Source: Incurvaria masculella
Taxonomy: Eukaryota; Arthropoda; Insecta; Lepidoptera; Incurvariidae
Reading direction: 5' to 3'
DNA: 64,000 nucleotides
Assembly (NCBI GenBank): GCA_946894095.1
Contig: OX335650.1
Span: 8,928,001 to 8,992,000, forward strand
Shown here one piece after another: positions 32,860 to 44,249 of the stretch (the stretch's first letter is position 1; the number at the start of each line of letters is the position of its first letter). Below the pieces are notes generated by a model. That model was not told where the DNA came from. It saw only the letters and a program-made list of their open reading frames with translations, and ran no database searches. A program made the translations under genes and the position numbers.

Positions 32860-34319
32860 TATTTACCAATGGACTTTACATTTCTTAAAATGTTCAAATC
32901 TTCGATTTTCGCTGCTTTCCGGGTGGAGCAAGAACCCAACCGATAACCTTTTTTTAACGTTTTTTGCAATACAATTCTACGTCTAGCTGCAGAGACTTGA
33001 CAAAATATGTTTTTCTCCTTTTGACTTTTGTAACAACTTTCAACCCTATGAAAACCGTTGCAGGTACATTTTGGACGTTAGAGAGCTTTGCCTCTCGTTT
33101 CGTGTGCTCTTGCTTCAATTTCTACATCCTCCCGCGGGTAGTGGTAGGCAGAATGAACGATAGCAGAGGCTGCACAGCGTGACACGCTCTGTTACAGTTA
33201 GACGCGTAGGTAGCTAGATACACATTAATCGACGCCTTCCAGCTTTCTGTTCTAGGAACGGGCGAGCGGACCGGTTATAGCCAACGCAACGCCACTATGC
33301 TCGATACATTGTTTCAATTCCAACTGTTGGGCCGCGCGCCCCACGGCTGACTATCCAACGGACTCGGAGCTCAGGCCGCGCGGGCGCACGGTGCGAGGAT
33401 GCTCATCTATTACGTGATAACTACGTCATCACGGACATATGCCCACTTGTAATTACGATCGCAGATAATACTTTTTGAATTTTATCTGAAGTGCAAAATA
33501 GACTGACTGTGTTTTCCTCGCCGTTTGTTATCGTTGCGCCTCTTAAAAAACCGGTCTTAATCTTAATAATTAGTTTGACGGCTTGTCACGCGTATGAGGA
33601 GCAGGACGTGTTGCTCTAATATTCTCATTTTTTTAAGCGATGGAAGTTTGTTAATTTTGATGGGCCCCCGAATTATACATAAGAGGTATTGTGATATGTA
33701 AAAGTAATAACATTACGCTATTAATATATAAAGTCTATGGGGAGGTACTAAAACTTTCACCTGATCAAATTTCAACCAGTTTTCGGGTCCCGATTCCGCA
33801 TGCTAAATTCCTGATATCCCTGTTTTGAACAGACCCGTATGTGCTCTATGATACGTGTGCTTACGGTCCTCTTCGTTAGGCAAACAAGGATGTTCCTTGG
33901 ACTCCCTTCTTCATGCGGTAACGTCTGTAGACGCCAGCCGCGAGTACTGGTACCTTGTCCTTCACCGCCCGGAGCATGGCTGGGACCTTTCGTTGAGCAC
34001 GGCTGGTATGCTGGATCTCCTCGAAACATCGTCTGTCACTCAACTAATGAACGGCAGGTATTCAGCTCGCCTCTTCATGTCGTACTGTGGTTGTCGTTTT
34101 TCATTTTGGTTCTCCTGTCTCCTGCTTTGTAACCATTGCACTGCAGCACAGTCTCGTTGAGTTTAGTCTCCGCAGCAATATGTGATGGATCACAAGGACG
34201 TTTTGTTCTTGGTAGCGATAACTAAATAATATAGTTATGTCCCTCGTAAGTTTTTAAATAAGTAAGTAAGATACGTAGATGGTGTGCAAAGAAATAAGTC
34301 AAAAGATGTATTTGTTTAG
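32860..34319. other. Intergenic, nothing identified
   Basis: No gene recognised. A CpG-rich stretch lies at about 33255-33400. At 33855-34160 overlapping plus-strand frames (about 100 codons each) give a YWYLVLHRPEHGWDLSLS-like peptide that I cannot place; it may be retroelement-derived. Confidence 0.35.
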
Positions 34320-34476
34320 TAGCCCAATTTAGAAATTATTGTAATTGTAAGAATTCCGGATTTTTGGGGCTATCAAATGCTAATACAATTTTTCAAATAC
34401 GTGTGGTAGTTTCAGAGATTAGGTCGTTCTAACAAAAACTCAAACAAAACTCTTCAGCTTTATTATATTAGTGTAG
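34320..34476 (+). repeat. 3' tail of lepidopteran-type interspersed repeat
   Basis: It ends AAACTCTTCAGCTTTATTAT, then ATTAGTGTAGATA. This is very like a common lepidopteran repeat terminus (CTTCAGCTTTATAATATTAG). The body is decayed and the class is not resolved. Confidence 0.45.
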
Positions 34477-34494
34477 ATACAATGTCGCGTGATA

Positions 34495-34725
34495 TTTGAG
34501 CGGCGTCGGCGGTAGGTGCGCCCGCGCATGCGGCGGCGCGGAGGTGGTGCGGCGGCGGCAGGCGGGCAGGACGGACGGACGGGAAGCGAGATGTCATTGG
34601 CCGCGAACGGTAGCCCCCTCGCGCGGCGATCGCCTCAACCGGCCGCGGCCGTGCCCTATCTATCTCGCGAGATAACGACACGCATGCAGGACGCGCCATC
34701 TTCGGACGCTCCGAAATGGACGCAA
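34495..34725. promoter_or_regulatory. CpG island, candidate promoter
   Basis: Dense CpG (GCGGCGCGGAGG, GGTGCGGCGGCGGCAGG, CGGCCGCGGCCG) with ATTGG (inverse CCAAT) at about 34596 in otherwise AT-rich DNA. It is flanked by the repeat tail at 34320. No exon can be assigned. Confidence 0.4.
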
Positions 34726-35869
34726 TAAACACACGACTCGCGCTTATCGGTAACGTTCTGGATGTGGCCAAATACTTCGCGACCAGATATGGACGGACCA
34801 ACTATGGGTAAGACGAGCCCCCGAACAGAACTAGACTCCGAACCAGTCGATATAACTAGTGTCTAAAGTGTAGTCGTTAAACCATAGATAAATGAATGCA
34901 CAAAAGAGCGATGAGATTGCAATCTCTAGCCCGGACATGGTAACTAGAGCTCTTACAACTCGAGACGTTGCAAGCAAATGTGCAATTTCATAAATCCATT
35001 ATTAATTACGTCATAATGAAACTACGATGCTAGTGACTTTCTAAGCTGTTGACCTCGCGAGTCTGTCTTTATAAACATTTGAAATTTTTAAACATTAAAA
35101 AACATATCAAAAACTGGCTCGACTTTATGGAATTATCGAACCTGATCAAAAATGTTCACGAGAATCGCTTGAGAAATGCGACCTGTAGAGGAGAACAGCC
35201 AGACAAACGTGACATTTTGAACATTATTATATATGGCTCCACCATTTTACAAAATGTACAAAAAAAAACTATGTAATTATCTAACCGGCTCAAAAATTTT
35301 CACGAAAATCGGTTCAGAATTGTTCTTCAGATAGAAAATAAGAACGGGTATATAATAACCATAACTAAAACATTAACCAGAGATGAGAGAGTGCACTCCA
35401 CCCTAATACCACAGAATATAATATAGGATTACATCCAGTATAGCTCAACTCCATGCAAAGTCCCGATTTCGTGCACCATTTCGCTTGTATGGGCTCTAAG
35501 CTAGTTTCGCGGTGCTGAACTGTCGCGAATGGTTCTTCGAGGTCATCTTTTTAAAAATAAAATAACCAGCAGTGCTCCGCCAAAATTTAAGTGACAACCT
35601 CGACACTCGATGGAGGGAAGGCATTTTCCCAATAATCGCCTGAGTTGAGTTACTGCTATGGCCCCGATCGCACAGCTATACATACATCTACTGTGCTAAT
35701 ACAGTCCGGTGCAGTCCTATTCAGAGTGGACTGTCAAAATTTGAAACACGGATATGTCCGGAATTTCTATACAAAATTCCATTTAGTCCGGAGACAATCC
35801 ACGTATTAAAGTTAGCACGCACATTCTGAATACTACTGATAATATTTAGTTGCAGACTCAAATTTAAGG
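34726..35869. other. Intergenic; decayed repeat at 35080-35340
   Basis: Between 35130 and 35340 the phrases CTGATCAAAAATGTTCACGA and GGCTCAAAAATTTTCACGAA recur. This is the style of lepidopteran interspersed repeats. No gene is supported. Confidence 0.35.
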
Positions 35870-35953
35870 GGCCGTCCATTAATTACGTGATGCGTTTAAG
35901 GGGGGGGGGGGTCGAGTCAAATCTTACGACATCTAATCAGGGGGAGGAGGAGG
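35870..35953 (+). mobile_element. GTCCATTAATTACGT MITE, one-ended fragment
   Basis: It starts GGGGCCGTCCATTAATTACG, then GCGTTTAAGG and a G-run, GTCGAGTCAAATCT. This matches the left half of the hairpin element at 43812-43938. The opposite arm is missing. Confidence 0.55.
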
Positions 35954-37137
35954 GGCGAAGTCGAATTCGCCCCTTGGCATCAACTATATCCTATTCAAAA
36001 TGGTATTCTTTATTTTGTGGTGAAGAGGACAATAATTGATTTGCAGGCAATGTGGAGGGATTCAATGGTATTGGGATTCTTCAAACCCACCTAAAAGATT
36101 CTAGATGTCTACTGGACAGATTGGAAGCAATTTCAACTCCTAATCGACATTATATACAGTTTTAGGCACACAGGAAAACGAAGGTTAATATTGCTTTCTC
36201 TAGTACGTATTTTACTCATATTATTAGCAAAGTCAATAAGTAATAATTTCACCCACCAATAAATATTGTTCCAAGATAAACCTTTTAATCCACATCGTAT
36301 TATGTTGCTTTTTTAGAGCTGGCCATTTTCTCAGTACGGCCACAGATTAATTAATTACAACTACGGTAGACGTTTCTAGCGACAATGTGAGAACTACCGA
36401 CATGCTTATCCGAAGTTTGTTGCGGGGTAAGTAATAATATGTTCTAAGCGGGGAAGATAACCTTACATAACGTTTCATGGATTATGAACAGTGGTACATC
36501 TCGCATTCCTGACGAAATGCACTAATTCAACTCAGAAAGATAATATAAGTAGTGCATGAACGGGATGCGGATTTAACCCACGACCTATGGTATGAAAAGC
36601 GCCCCGCCTTGCCTTGAAAATGTAAGTATTTACAGGTGAATCGCGTTCACAGGTGACCATGAATTTCAACGTTGTTTGATTGAATTTCATGATGTTCAAA
36701 ATTGAAGTCCTAGCCCACGGAAACGCATGTCCATCATTCTTCGATCTGAGGCGAGAACGCACCGGTTCATTTTCTGATCATTATCTTTGACCCCACACCA
36801 CCTCTATCTGTAGCGCTCAGTTGATATTTACCGGCTCGGTGCGAGAACATGTGATATTATTTGCCTGGGTCTTATCCATATTGCTTCGGGCACATTATTT
36901 AATCTGTGCGTCAGTGCTAAGGTCGGGCCGGATAGCTTATTAGTTAGGTACTTGTGGTCGTGCGGTTATGCGGTTATGCAGATACAACAATGCAAGTAGG
37001 TTGCTTATGCACTATTCGCGGGTGTTATGAAAGGATTATCTGTCTTCCATTTATAATAAGTGCAAAACAAAACTCTGGATATAAGTTACTTTATGAAAGC
37101 TGGGACATTGGAAGCTTACATTTTACTGCAAAAACGT
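35954..37137. other. Intergenic; weak tRNA-like B box
   Basis: On the minus strand near 36573-36590, GTCGTGGGTTAAATCCGC resembles a pol III B box, but no A box is convincing. Nothing else is recognised. Confidence 0.25.
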
Positions 37138-37350
37138 AAAACTTTAAGGGGGCTACCGAAACTATGCCGGCCGGCCAGGTGCTTTAAAATACCTCGGCGA
37201 GTCGAGTCCACAGTTTACCTACCCTATAGATTAAAGATCTAGAGGATCGGTCGGTTCTAATTTACGGAATTTCGAAAGTAATTGGGTGCACTCCCTGCCT
37301 TTTCCGCGTTGAGCGGTGGTAGAAAGGGGACGAAGATAGTGTTATGCAGC
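37138..37350 (-). pseudogene. LINE C-terminal tail fragment
   Basis: Read on the minus strand it parallels the LINE tail at 44250-44560: AGCTCCGAT vicinity, CCGCTCAACGCGGAAAAGG, GGAGTGCACCCAATTACTTT, GATCCTCTAGATC and the CACCTGGCCGGCCG region. All frames are broken. It is the terminal part of a non-LTR retrotransposon ORF2. Confidence 0.5.
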
Positions 37351-37539
37351 TCCGATGAGCATTCTCCTTGGTATAGATACTTCCTTATACCTAGACAGGT
37401 ACCTCCTTTTTTGATAAAATTCTAAAACGACTGAGCATAATTTTAATTGTTTGCTGCGTTACTCCGATCTACTTTAAAAAAACGAATAAAACACTTAGCG
37501 CAGTTGGTGATTGAAAAGCTTAGTTGAAAACAGTCGATT

Positions 37540-37700
37540 ATGCGATGTGAGGAGGAGCAACGCCGAAGCGGACGAACGGCCTTATGGAAGGTCGACCGCC
37601 TCGCTCGTTCGCCCGCGTCCCTCGCCCCGCGCGTTGCGCCTCACGCCACGCGACCCCCCCCCCCCCACCCACGCTCAGTGCTCCTACCACCGAGTCTGGG
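37540..37700. promoter_or_regulatory. CpG-rich patch, candidate promoter
   Basis: CpG-dense (GCGGACGAACGGCC, CGCGCGTTGCGCC) with a C-run at about 37655. Open frames across it are products of GC bias and carry no motif. Confidence 0.25.
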
Positions 37701-37730
37701 CGGCGTGTTCGACAAATTAACGACCAAATG

Positions 37731-37815
37731 CGATATGCCAGTCCTGGATACGGCATAAGCAAAAATCTATAGGTCTATTGTTGACGTTATCATTGCTATC
37801 GGACGCAAACTTCAA
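37731..37815 (+). repeat. Dispersed short repeat, copy 1
   Basis: GGCATAAGCAAAAATCTATAGG followed by TTGTTGACGTTATCATTGCT, then ATCGGACGCAAACTTCAAC. A relative lies at 40430-40515 (GTATAAGCAAAAATAGATAG, GCTATCGGACGCAAATGTCA). Class unknown. Confidence 0.6.
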
Positions 37816-37819
37816 CAAA

Positions 37820-38848
37820 AAAATATTTTTAAATAAAAAAAGGACCGCCTTCAAAAAAACCGGAACTAAAAAGCAAAAAATAATTGGTTACTTTTAATTA
37901 ATGTACAAAAAACTATTTTAATTCTAACAAATTATGTACAATTTCTTAATTTTTAATCATCTTTTGAAGTCGGTGCCGTGGGTAGAGTTCGCTTTGCACG
38001 CTGCTGACCGAACAGACACTATTTCAGCCGAACACACCCGAAGTGCGTTGGTTTACGTGCAAGCTGATATCGATACAGCGCAGCGTACTGAAATGGGTTT
38101 CAACGATTATATTATTAGTTCTTTCGGCTTTATAAGGGCGCGCACTGGTGAAGGAGAGGTGAAATTCGCTGATCTGTGTTGATTGGTACTTCCCTGCGAC
38201 ATCGTTGTCTGAACGAGACGATTTCTGCCGAAATTGGTGAGATATGTACTAACCGCACACTCGTTTTGACACGTAGTTGAGAGCAGACACCGCAAAGTTG
38301 CTACCTATTGTTTTCTGTTCTTTTTTATATTAGTATTTTTTTTGTTATTAGGTATTTAGGTAGAATAAAAAGTACAAGCTACACCTACCTAAATATTTAT
38401 CATATAAGTGGTCGTTGTTTTTATATTGGTTTATTCGTAGGGTTTTCTTGTAAATATTTTGTTTTTACTGTGTTAGGTATTTAGTTTAAGTATAAGGCAT
38501 ATTTAAATTACAAAGTACTTGCCTAAATACCTATTTACATACGTTTTTCCGACCTGTTTGTTTATTTAATTTTTGTTTTTGTGTTTTGTTCAAGTAGGTA
38601 AATGTAAGTAGCTACCTACTTATATTTCTTTCTTAGCCATAGGTGATATTAATCTAACTACTTGCAGCCCTTAAAGAACGTCTACCCAAGGCACCGACTT
38701 CAAAAGATGATTAAAAATTAAGAAATTGTACATCATTTGTTAGAATTAAAATAGCTTTTCGTACATTAATTAAAAGTAACCAATTATTTTTTGCTTTTTA
38801 GTTCCGGTTTTTTTGAAGGCGGTCCTTTTTTTATTTAAAAATATTTTA
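37820..38848. mobile_element. 1-kb element with about 168-bp inverted arms
   Basis: The left arm AAATAAAAAAAGGACCGCC continues through CTTTTGAAGTCGGTGCC (to about 37990). The right arm is its inverse, GGCACCGACTTCAAAAG (about 38690) through to GGCGGTCCTTTTTTTATTTA. The arms are nearly identical. The 690-bp loop is AT-rich on its right side with repeated ACCTACCTAAATA phrases and shows no transposase. It is a foldback-type or MITE-like element. Confidence 0.8.
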
Positions 38849-38877
38849 TTTTTTGCTTTTTAGTGGTGGCGTAACTT

Positions 38878-38935
38878 TTGACTCAAGGTGGGCGAGCCCT
38901 CCTGCTCAACTTCACATACAAAGTGGAAAGAAGAT
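38878..38935 (+). mobile_element. TTAA MITE, left-end fragment
   Basis: CTCAAGGTGGGCGAG then GCTCAACTTCACATACAAAG and GAAAGAAGAT match the first about 55 bp of the 2581-3127 element with several substitutions. Confidence 0.5.
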
Positions 38936-38937
38936 AT

Positions 38938-38968
38938 ACATACATATACAATACAATACAATACAATG
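38938..38968 (+). repeat. (ATACA)n microsatellite
   Basis: CATACATATACAATACAATA continues as further ATACA units, about five copies in all. Confidence 0.8.
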
Positions 38969-39089
38969 AACGAGCATTAGCAGAAATGAAACCATTGAGA
39001 AATCTCATTTCTGACGAAAGGTAGACCGGTAACTATCTGGATTCATGAGTTCACGGTTGATACGTACGATAATTGATACGATGAAATCA

Positions 39090-39191
39090 CGTGAGATAAA
39101 GTGCTGTGACAGACGGACGGACGGACGGACGGACAGCGGAAGCTTAGTAATAAGGTTCCGTTGGTGCCCTTTGGGAACGGAACCCTAAAAA
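39090..39191 (-). mobile_element. (GTCC)n MITE, copy 7, truncated
   Basis: Only the end next to GGAACGGAACCCTAAAAA and a (GGAC)n run (39112-39135) remain. The body beyond CTGTGACAG is replaced by unrelated sequence. Confidence 0.75.
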
Positions 39192-39239
39192 GACAAAACA
39201 ACGAATGACCGGAACCGCTGAGCTTCTGAATTTCTCATC

Positions 39240-39935
39240 CTTCCATCGTTCCGGATAGTATGTTTCTTGCGTAAGTTTAAGTTGTATGAAAATGTGTACA
39301 TATCGGCCTCGTTTATCCCCCCTTAACAGTTGAATTTTGTAAAATCCGTTGTGAGCGAGCCTTTTCGTCTTAACAAGAAGTCACTGAAAATTTTAAGTTT
39401 TGAGGATAATTGGTTTCAGAGATCTCAACATGAGTGGTTTTCGCCTAAATGTGTTCATTTTGACCTGTTTTACCCCCCTAATACTATAATTTCCAAAAAT
39501 AATTTTTTCTTAAGCATTCCCATCTAAAACAAAACATACTCTGAAATTTTTGGGTTCAGCGGCTCTAGAGATAGAAATGTGTACAATTTGCCCTCTTTTA
39601 CCCCCCTTGAATACCCCCAACAGTTGAAGTAAGAAAAAATCTCTCATACTGAGCAATCTCACCCGAAAAGAAAGCTACTGTAACTAAAAAATCTCATTTC
39701 TGGGTTCGCGGGGTTAAGAAATTCGATGTTTGTTATAGTTAAGTACCAAACTACTGAACCGATTTTGATAAAAAAAAAATGGGACCAACTAGAAAGTATC
39801 CCCTTTCGAACAAAAAAAGAATTTTCCAAATCGGTGCAGGGGTCTTCGAGTAATCGGTGAACATACATAAAAAAAAAAAAAAAAAAGATTCCGACGAATT
39901 GATAACCTCCTCCTTTTTTGAAGTCGGTTAAAAAT
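39240..39935 (+). repeat. Decayed lepidopteran-type interspersed repeat
   Basis: Recurring phrases TTTATCCCCCCTTAACAG, TTTTACCCCCCTAATAC and TTTTACCCCCCTTGAATACC are followed by GAACCGATTTTGAT, CGGTGAACATACATAAAA and the ending CTCCTCCTTTTTTGAAGTCGG. This combination is common in lepidopteran genomes, but I cannot say whether it is a LINE, SINE or Helitron remnant. Confidence 0.5.
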
Positions 39936-39980
39936 AGGACATAATAGATCCGTGATATAACTAACGGCTCGAGCTTTTTA

Positions 39981-40400
39981 AGCGGCTCGTAGCCTAGTGG
40001 CGCGGGGACTGGACTAGCGTACCAGAGGCCTGGGTTCAATTCCGACTTGCACCACTGTCTTTCTCTTTCCGAGTTTGATACGTGCATTTCGTCACGAATG
40101 CGAGCTGCTCCATGGTTCGGAACCCATGTAAAACTGTAGGTCCCCTTCCCCTACTAGGTGGTAGGGTTTAAGCACGCCCGGGTTAATACCATCGCATTGG
40201 ATGAAAAGATGGTCGAAGCGGCAATGAAAAATTGTCCATGTTTTCCATGCAGTTCAATGTAGCCTTGCTCATAAAGGGAAGGTGCTGACATGGCACCTAA
40301 TTCTTTCGGTGTATTGGTGGTGAATCTCGTGGTGTATTGGGCTAATATCATAACCGTAGTTGTGTGGTATTTGCCATCCATGTCAGGTCTCATAAAAAAA
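39981..40400 (+). mobile_element. tRNA-derived SINE, copy 3
   Basis: A-box-like CGTAGCCTAGTGGCGCGGG (39988) and B-box GGGTTCAATTCC (40032-40043). The body holds AACTGTAGGTCCCC, GATGGTCGAAGCGGCAATGA, and GGCACCTAATTCTTTCGG with a small internal duplication of GGTGTATTGG. The end is CATAAAAAAA. It is closely related to the copy at 7285. Confidence 0.78.
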
Positions 40401-40429
40401 GGACAGAATGCGATGTCGCAATACCGGAA

Positions 40430-40515
40430 ATGGTATAAGCAAAAATAGATAGGTATTTGTGCTGATATTATTGTGAACGTTGTCAATGCTATCGGACGCA
40501 AATGTCAACAAAGCA
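40430..40515 (+). repeat. Dispersed short repeat, copy 2
   Basis: A relative of 37731-37815 lying just after the SINE. Sequence resembling ATAGATCCGTGATATAAC occurs on both sides of the SINE (about 39948 and 40525), so the SINE may have landed in or beside a duplicated block. Confidence 0.5.
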
Positions 40516-41300
40516 TAGGATATAATATATCCATGATATAACCTCAAAGTACACAAAACACGTGTGTAAGCAAATTAAATCAAATGATAAAGAGATAATG
40601 CCTGGACCACTGACTACTTGCACAGGGTTTCGTAAAATCGAGGGTTTTTTTTTTCAATGAAAAACCGGTATGGTTGGCTGTGGTGAGCACCAAAGGTGCC
40701 CAGAAAAGCCAAATACACCACGCCTCGCGAAACCGCGCTCAGCGAGGCACCATCCCAGCGGATTTACTGACATTCGCTGAGCTATCGAGCTTTTTCAAAT
40801 TACGCTTGAAAACTTCCAGGTTATAGATATGACGGAAGCCACCCGCCGGCAGACAGGATCCATATCCTATCGGTGCGGCAGGGAAATGAGTTTGAGAAAC
40901 GGTTCGTTTTTTAAATCATTGTTCAACTCTCAAGTCTCCTCCACTTCCTATCTCTTTAACTCTCAAGTCTCCTCCAAACTCTTCAAGACTTCAAAAAATT
41001 GTGCATTGTTGAAAATCTATATAGAATGACCCCCGAAGTTACGCAACAGTTTGCAGATAGTCCATATTGATGTGACTGTCATATTTTTACTGGTAGTATG
41101 GTGCACGGTAGCCATGATTACTACATCCACATCCACAAACTACGAAGGATGTTCTTCGCATATTTTGATCGAATTATAATGGTAACATTAACTTTGTGCC
41201 ATATTACTTACTTATTACCACAGAACAAATAACTCAAGAGCAGGTCATAGATGTTCTGTTATTATCTTTTTTGCAGTATCTTAAAACACTTTTATTACTG
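40516..41300. other. Intergenic, nothing identified
   Basis: No gene recognised. A short direct repeat, AACTCTCAAGTCTCCTCCA, occurs at 40925 and 40960. Confidence 0.4.
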
Positions 41301-41380
41301 CGATGACGTCACAGCTTCCGCCGAGTGCAAGCAAAGCCCGCGTGCACCGCAATCCGCGACGGAAGCTGTAACGTCACGCG
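41301..41380. repeat. Hairpin with CRE octamer
   Basis: CGATGACGTCACAGCTTCCG pairs with CGGAAGCTGTAACGTCACGC around a roughly 40-bp loop. The left arm carries a perfect TGACGTCA (41304-41311). It is a short MITE or a regulatory palindrome. Confidence 0.65.
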
Positions 41381-42235
41381 AGGATACAGAGCGTTTAAAA
41401 GCTCAACTTTCGATCGTTATTTCTCCAAAAGTATTAGAGCTTTTTGAATGATTTGAAAATTGTGTTATGTAACATTTTGTAAGGTCACTGTTACTTTATT
41501 TTAGTGTGGTCCACCACCTAATTGTCCAGTCTGCTGCATGCTTAAAAAAACACCATACCTTAATTAAATTCGACGCCTAGGCCGCTCTTTGAATGAATAG
41601 ATAAACCTTCATCGTGTTGGTGTACAACGAGAAAGCTAACCTTCAGCCGCATTTAGATTTGCTTAGTTTTCAGAATGCTAAATTTGAAATTCTAGCTGTA
41701 AACACGCGAGAATGTTTGAATCCGAAATCGGGTTTATATTAAACGTTCTCACGCCGTAAAAATACATGAGACCGTACTATTACGTAAGGATGCTTATATT
41801 TAAGCATATTTTAAATGCTGCTTCAGGAAACGACTTATTCAAAAGCTATTGGGTCATTTAATTTAAGTTTTGAATCAGCATATAAATAACTTGAATGACC
41901 TATAAAAACCATACAAATTACACGTATGTTTTTATTAGGACGTGCGTCGAATTTGGGGACTCATGGTTACCCTAACAATACAACAAAAAAAAAATAACCA
42001 AGAGACTTAGCATTATCAGCTATGTTATTAAAAGATTCCAGCCATTTGGCTGAGGATCATATAGACATTTAATTTAATACAAGCGTTCCATGAACGACCT
42101 AGGCGTGCAGTTGATTGTATTAAAACATTTGGTGCGAACATGAATGGATATTTATCAACGTGTGGACACTCTACAACTCTAAAAATAAGAGTTAGCTTGT
42201 TTAATGGCGACACCACAAAGCGATAAAGCTCGCGG
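41381..42235. other. Intergenic, nothing identified
   Basis: AT-rich. Nothing recognised on either strand. Confidence 0.4.
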
Positions 42236-42400
42236 TACCGTCTCGCTCGGGACTCGGGAGCTGAGCAGTCGGGTGCGGGGCGGTGTCGTGGGTGAGTTGA
42301 GGTCAGGGAGGGGGGGCGGGGCGCCCTCGCTGCGCCCCCCCTCCGCCGCCGTTCCCTCTTACGTCAGGCGTCGCTGAACCACAAGGAGGCAGACAGATTC
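42236..42400. promoter_or_regulatory. CpG island, candidate promoter or first exon
   Basis: CpG-rich (GTCGGGTGCGGGGCGGTGTC, GGCGGGGCGCCCTCGC), with G GTGAGTTG, a splice-donor-like string, at about 42290. No downstream coding exon is seen before MITE-filled sequence. Confidence 0.3.
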
Positions 42401-42844
42401 GTTTCGGAATCATACATGATCATCAAATTAGGACAAAGCACCAGCGGCGGCGCGGATCTTCAAAATGAAACGGAAGAAATTTGTTCCAGCCACAGATACT
42501 GAAATGTTATTAATTTGTATATATCATATTGCATTCGGGTGAGGGTTCCAAATTATTTTTACGTACCCACCTGGGTATCTAAAACATTTCCATTTGTAGC
42601 ATTCTGTGTGCAAACTGAAGTGCAATTTTCTGATATTCGTAGCTTATTTTAGTTGAAATCACTTGAGTTCCTGTTTAACAAAGTGCAAAATTATCAATTC
42701 TGAAGTAGTAGTACTGTAGCCTACATCATACTTTATGTGAATCTCATTACATATTGTCACAAAAGATTTTAAATGTTCAAATAGATATAAAAAATACGCT
42801 GATGTTGTAGGACTCCATATGATCGCAAATTGGTTCAAGCTGGT

Positions 42845-43394
42845 TTAAGGTGGGCCATCCCGCTCAACTCCCCATACAAACGGGGAAAGAAGATGACGTC
42901 CATATTTCTTGTCAGAGAGCCAACATTTTGCTCAAAATAGCTTTATTTGATCGAACTAGATGTCTGATGACCGTTGGCATTGTAAAATTGTGTTTGGTTT
43001 CTAAGTTATAAGGTCCGAAAGTTCGAATTTTTCGCGCGTTTTATGCAATAACTTTGTAGGTGGATTACGCAATGATAAATTAAGAACATCTTAAAAAGAA
43101 AAGTCATCAGACATAGCTTATTTAATCAAGATTTATAATCTATTTGGTTTTTGTTGGATTTTTGACTACAGCGCTCGTGGTTTACTTTTAGCTATAAGTC
43201 GTTTTGTAATTAAAATGTTTGTAAATGATACCAAATCATACACTATACACATTGTCTTTTGTGTGGACATGTTACATCTTCCTCATTACGGAGCCTGTAT
43301 TTTTCTTTGAAACAGAGAAGGTCCCAGAGCGCAACAACACGGATTTGTACCGTGCCCGCGAATGAGTTAGTCCCGCCGGGTTGGGCCACCTTAA
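42845..43394 (+). mobile_element. TTAA-flanked MITE, second full copy
   Basis: It starts TTAAGGTGGGCCATCCCG and ends GGGTTGGGCCACCTTAA. It is co-linear with 2581-3127 throughout, including TAGATGTCTGATGACCGTTG and GGTCCGAAAGTTCG, with scattered substitutions. No intact ORF. Confidence 0.8.
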
Positions 43395-43539
43395 GAAACT
43401 CATTCCTCTGCGTTTAATCATGAATTGGTGCAGTAACGTCTAAAGTAAATGTGCATCTTATTTTAACTTAATATTATCTGCTACAAAGTTATGTTTTTTT
43501 ACAAGGTAAAAAATAACTATCCAAAATCTAAAAAATGAA

Positions 43540-43806
43540 GACGAGAAGAGGCCGGGAGGCAATGACGAAGGCGGCGGAGGAGGTGCGGTGTGGTGCGGGG
43601 GAGGGGGAGCGGAAGACACCGCGCGCAGGGGGCGAGCGGGCGAGACCGAAGCAAGGCGAACGCGACTCATTCACGTTTCCTTTAACTGTGGCAAACATCC
43701 GGTATTATTTTTTAACGAGTTCGCCGCGCGCACGTGTGCGTGCATGCGTGTGCACACGGACGCGCGCGCACGTCACGCCTCTGCGCCTGTGTGCGTCGTT
43801 CGCGCA
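43540..43806. promoter_or_regulatory. CpG-rich block with purine-rich left side
   Basis: AGGCGGCGGAGGAGGTGCGG then CGCGCGCACGTGTGCGTGCA (alternating purine-pyrimidine at 43728-43775, potentially Z-forming). It could be a promoter. Frames spanning it have no motif. Confidence 0.3.
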
Positions 43807-43811
43807 GTGTC

Positions 43812-43938
43812 AAGGGGGTGTCCATTAATTACGTCAAGCGTTTAGGGGGGAGGGGGTCGAGCCGAATCTCCCATCTCACCAAGGGAAGGGGGTCGAGAAA
43901 TCACTCACGTAATCAATGGACGCCCCCCCCCCCCCTAG
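43812..43938. mobile_element. Hairpin MITE, GTCCATTAATTACGT family
   Basis: The left arm GGGGGTGTCCATTAATTACG pairs with the right arm CGTAATCAATGGACGCCCCC, and GGGGGTCGAG appears twice inside. It is about 127 bp. A one-armed relative lies at 35870. Confidence 0.75.
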
Positions 43939-44057
43939 CCTATTGAAGTAGTTCGTGTATCCGTAAGGATTGGGCGGGGCAAGCTTCTCTTCATCTGTCT
44001 GCATAGTTTCAAAAGGTGCTAAAACCGAGTCAATAACTTTTTTGTGTTAATCGCGAG

Positions 44058-44228
44058 AAATGGCGTACGCTGGCAGCGCTATCGAGTAAGCGTTATCGAG
44101 AGGGCATCATCGATCGCGTGTCAAAAATATTTGTATGCGTTTGACTGATGATATCGAATGGCGTCTTTCAAACGCATACAAATCTTTCTGAAAGGCGATG
44201 TCGCCCTCCATAGCGCTTGCTCGATAGC
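44058..44228. repeat. Imperfect palindrome
   Basis: AGCGCTATCGAGTAAGCG pairs with CGCTTGCTCGATAGCG. TTTGTATGCGTTTGA pairs with TCAAACGCATACAAA around a GATATCGAATGGCG loop. GAGGGC and GCCCTC also pair. The structure is MITE-like and non-coding. Confidence 0.7.
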
Positions 44229-44249
44229 GTTCGTACTAACTACTAGGGC

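Noticed and set aside
33839..34160. Overlapping plus-strand frames of about 100 codons with an HRPEHGWDLSLS-like stretch
   Set aside because: I could not match it to any family from memory and the frames overlap; it is mentioned only as possible retroelement residue.
36532..36762. Minus-strand 76-codon frame with a possible pol III B box
   Set aside because: No A box, no poly(A) tail, no second copy in the window and no protein motif.
43728..43780. Z-DNA-forming functional site
   Set aside because: Alternating CG/CA sequence is present, but the bases alone give no evidence of function.
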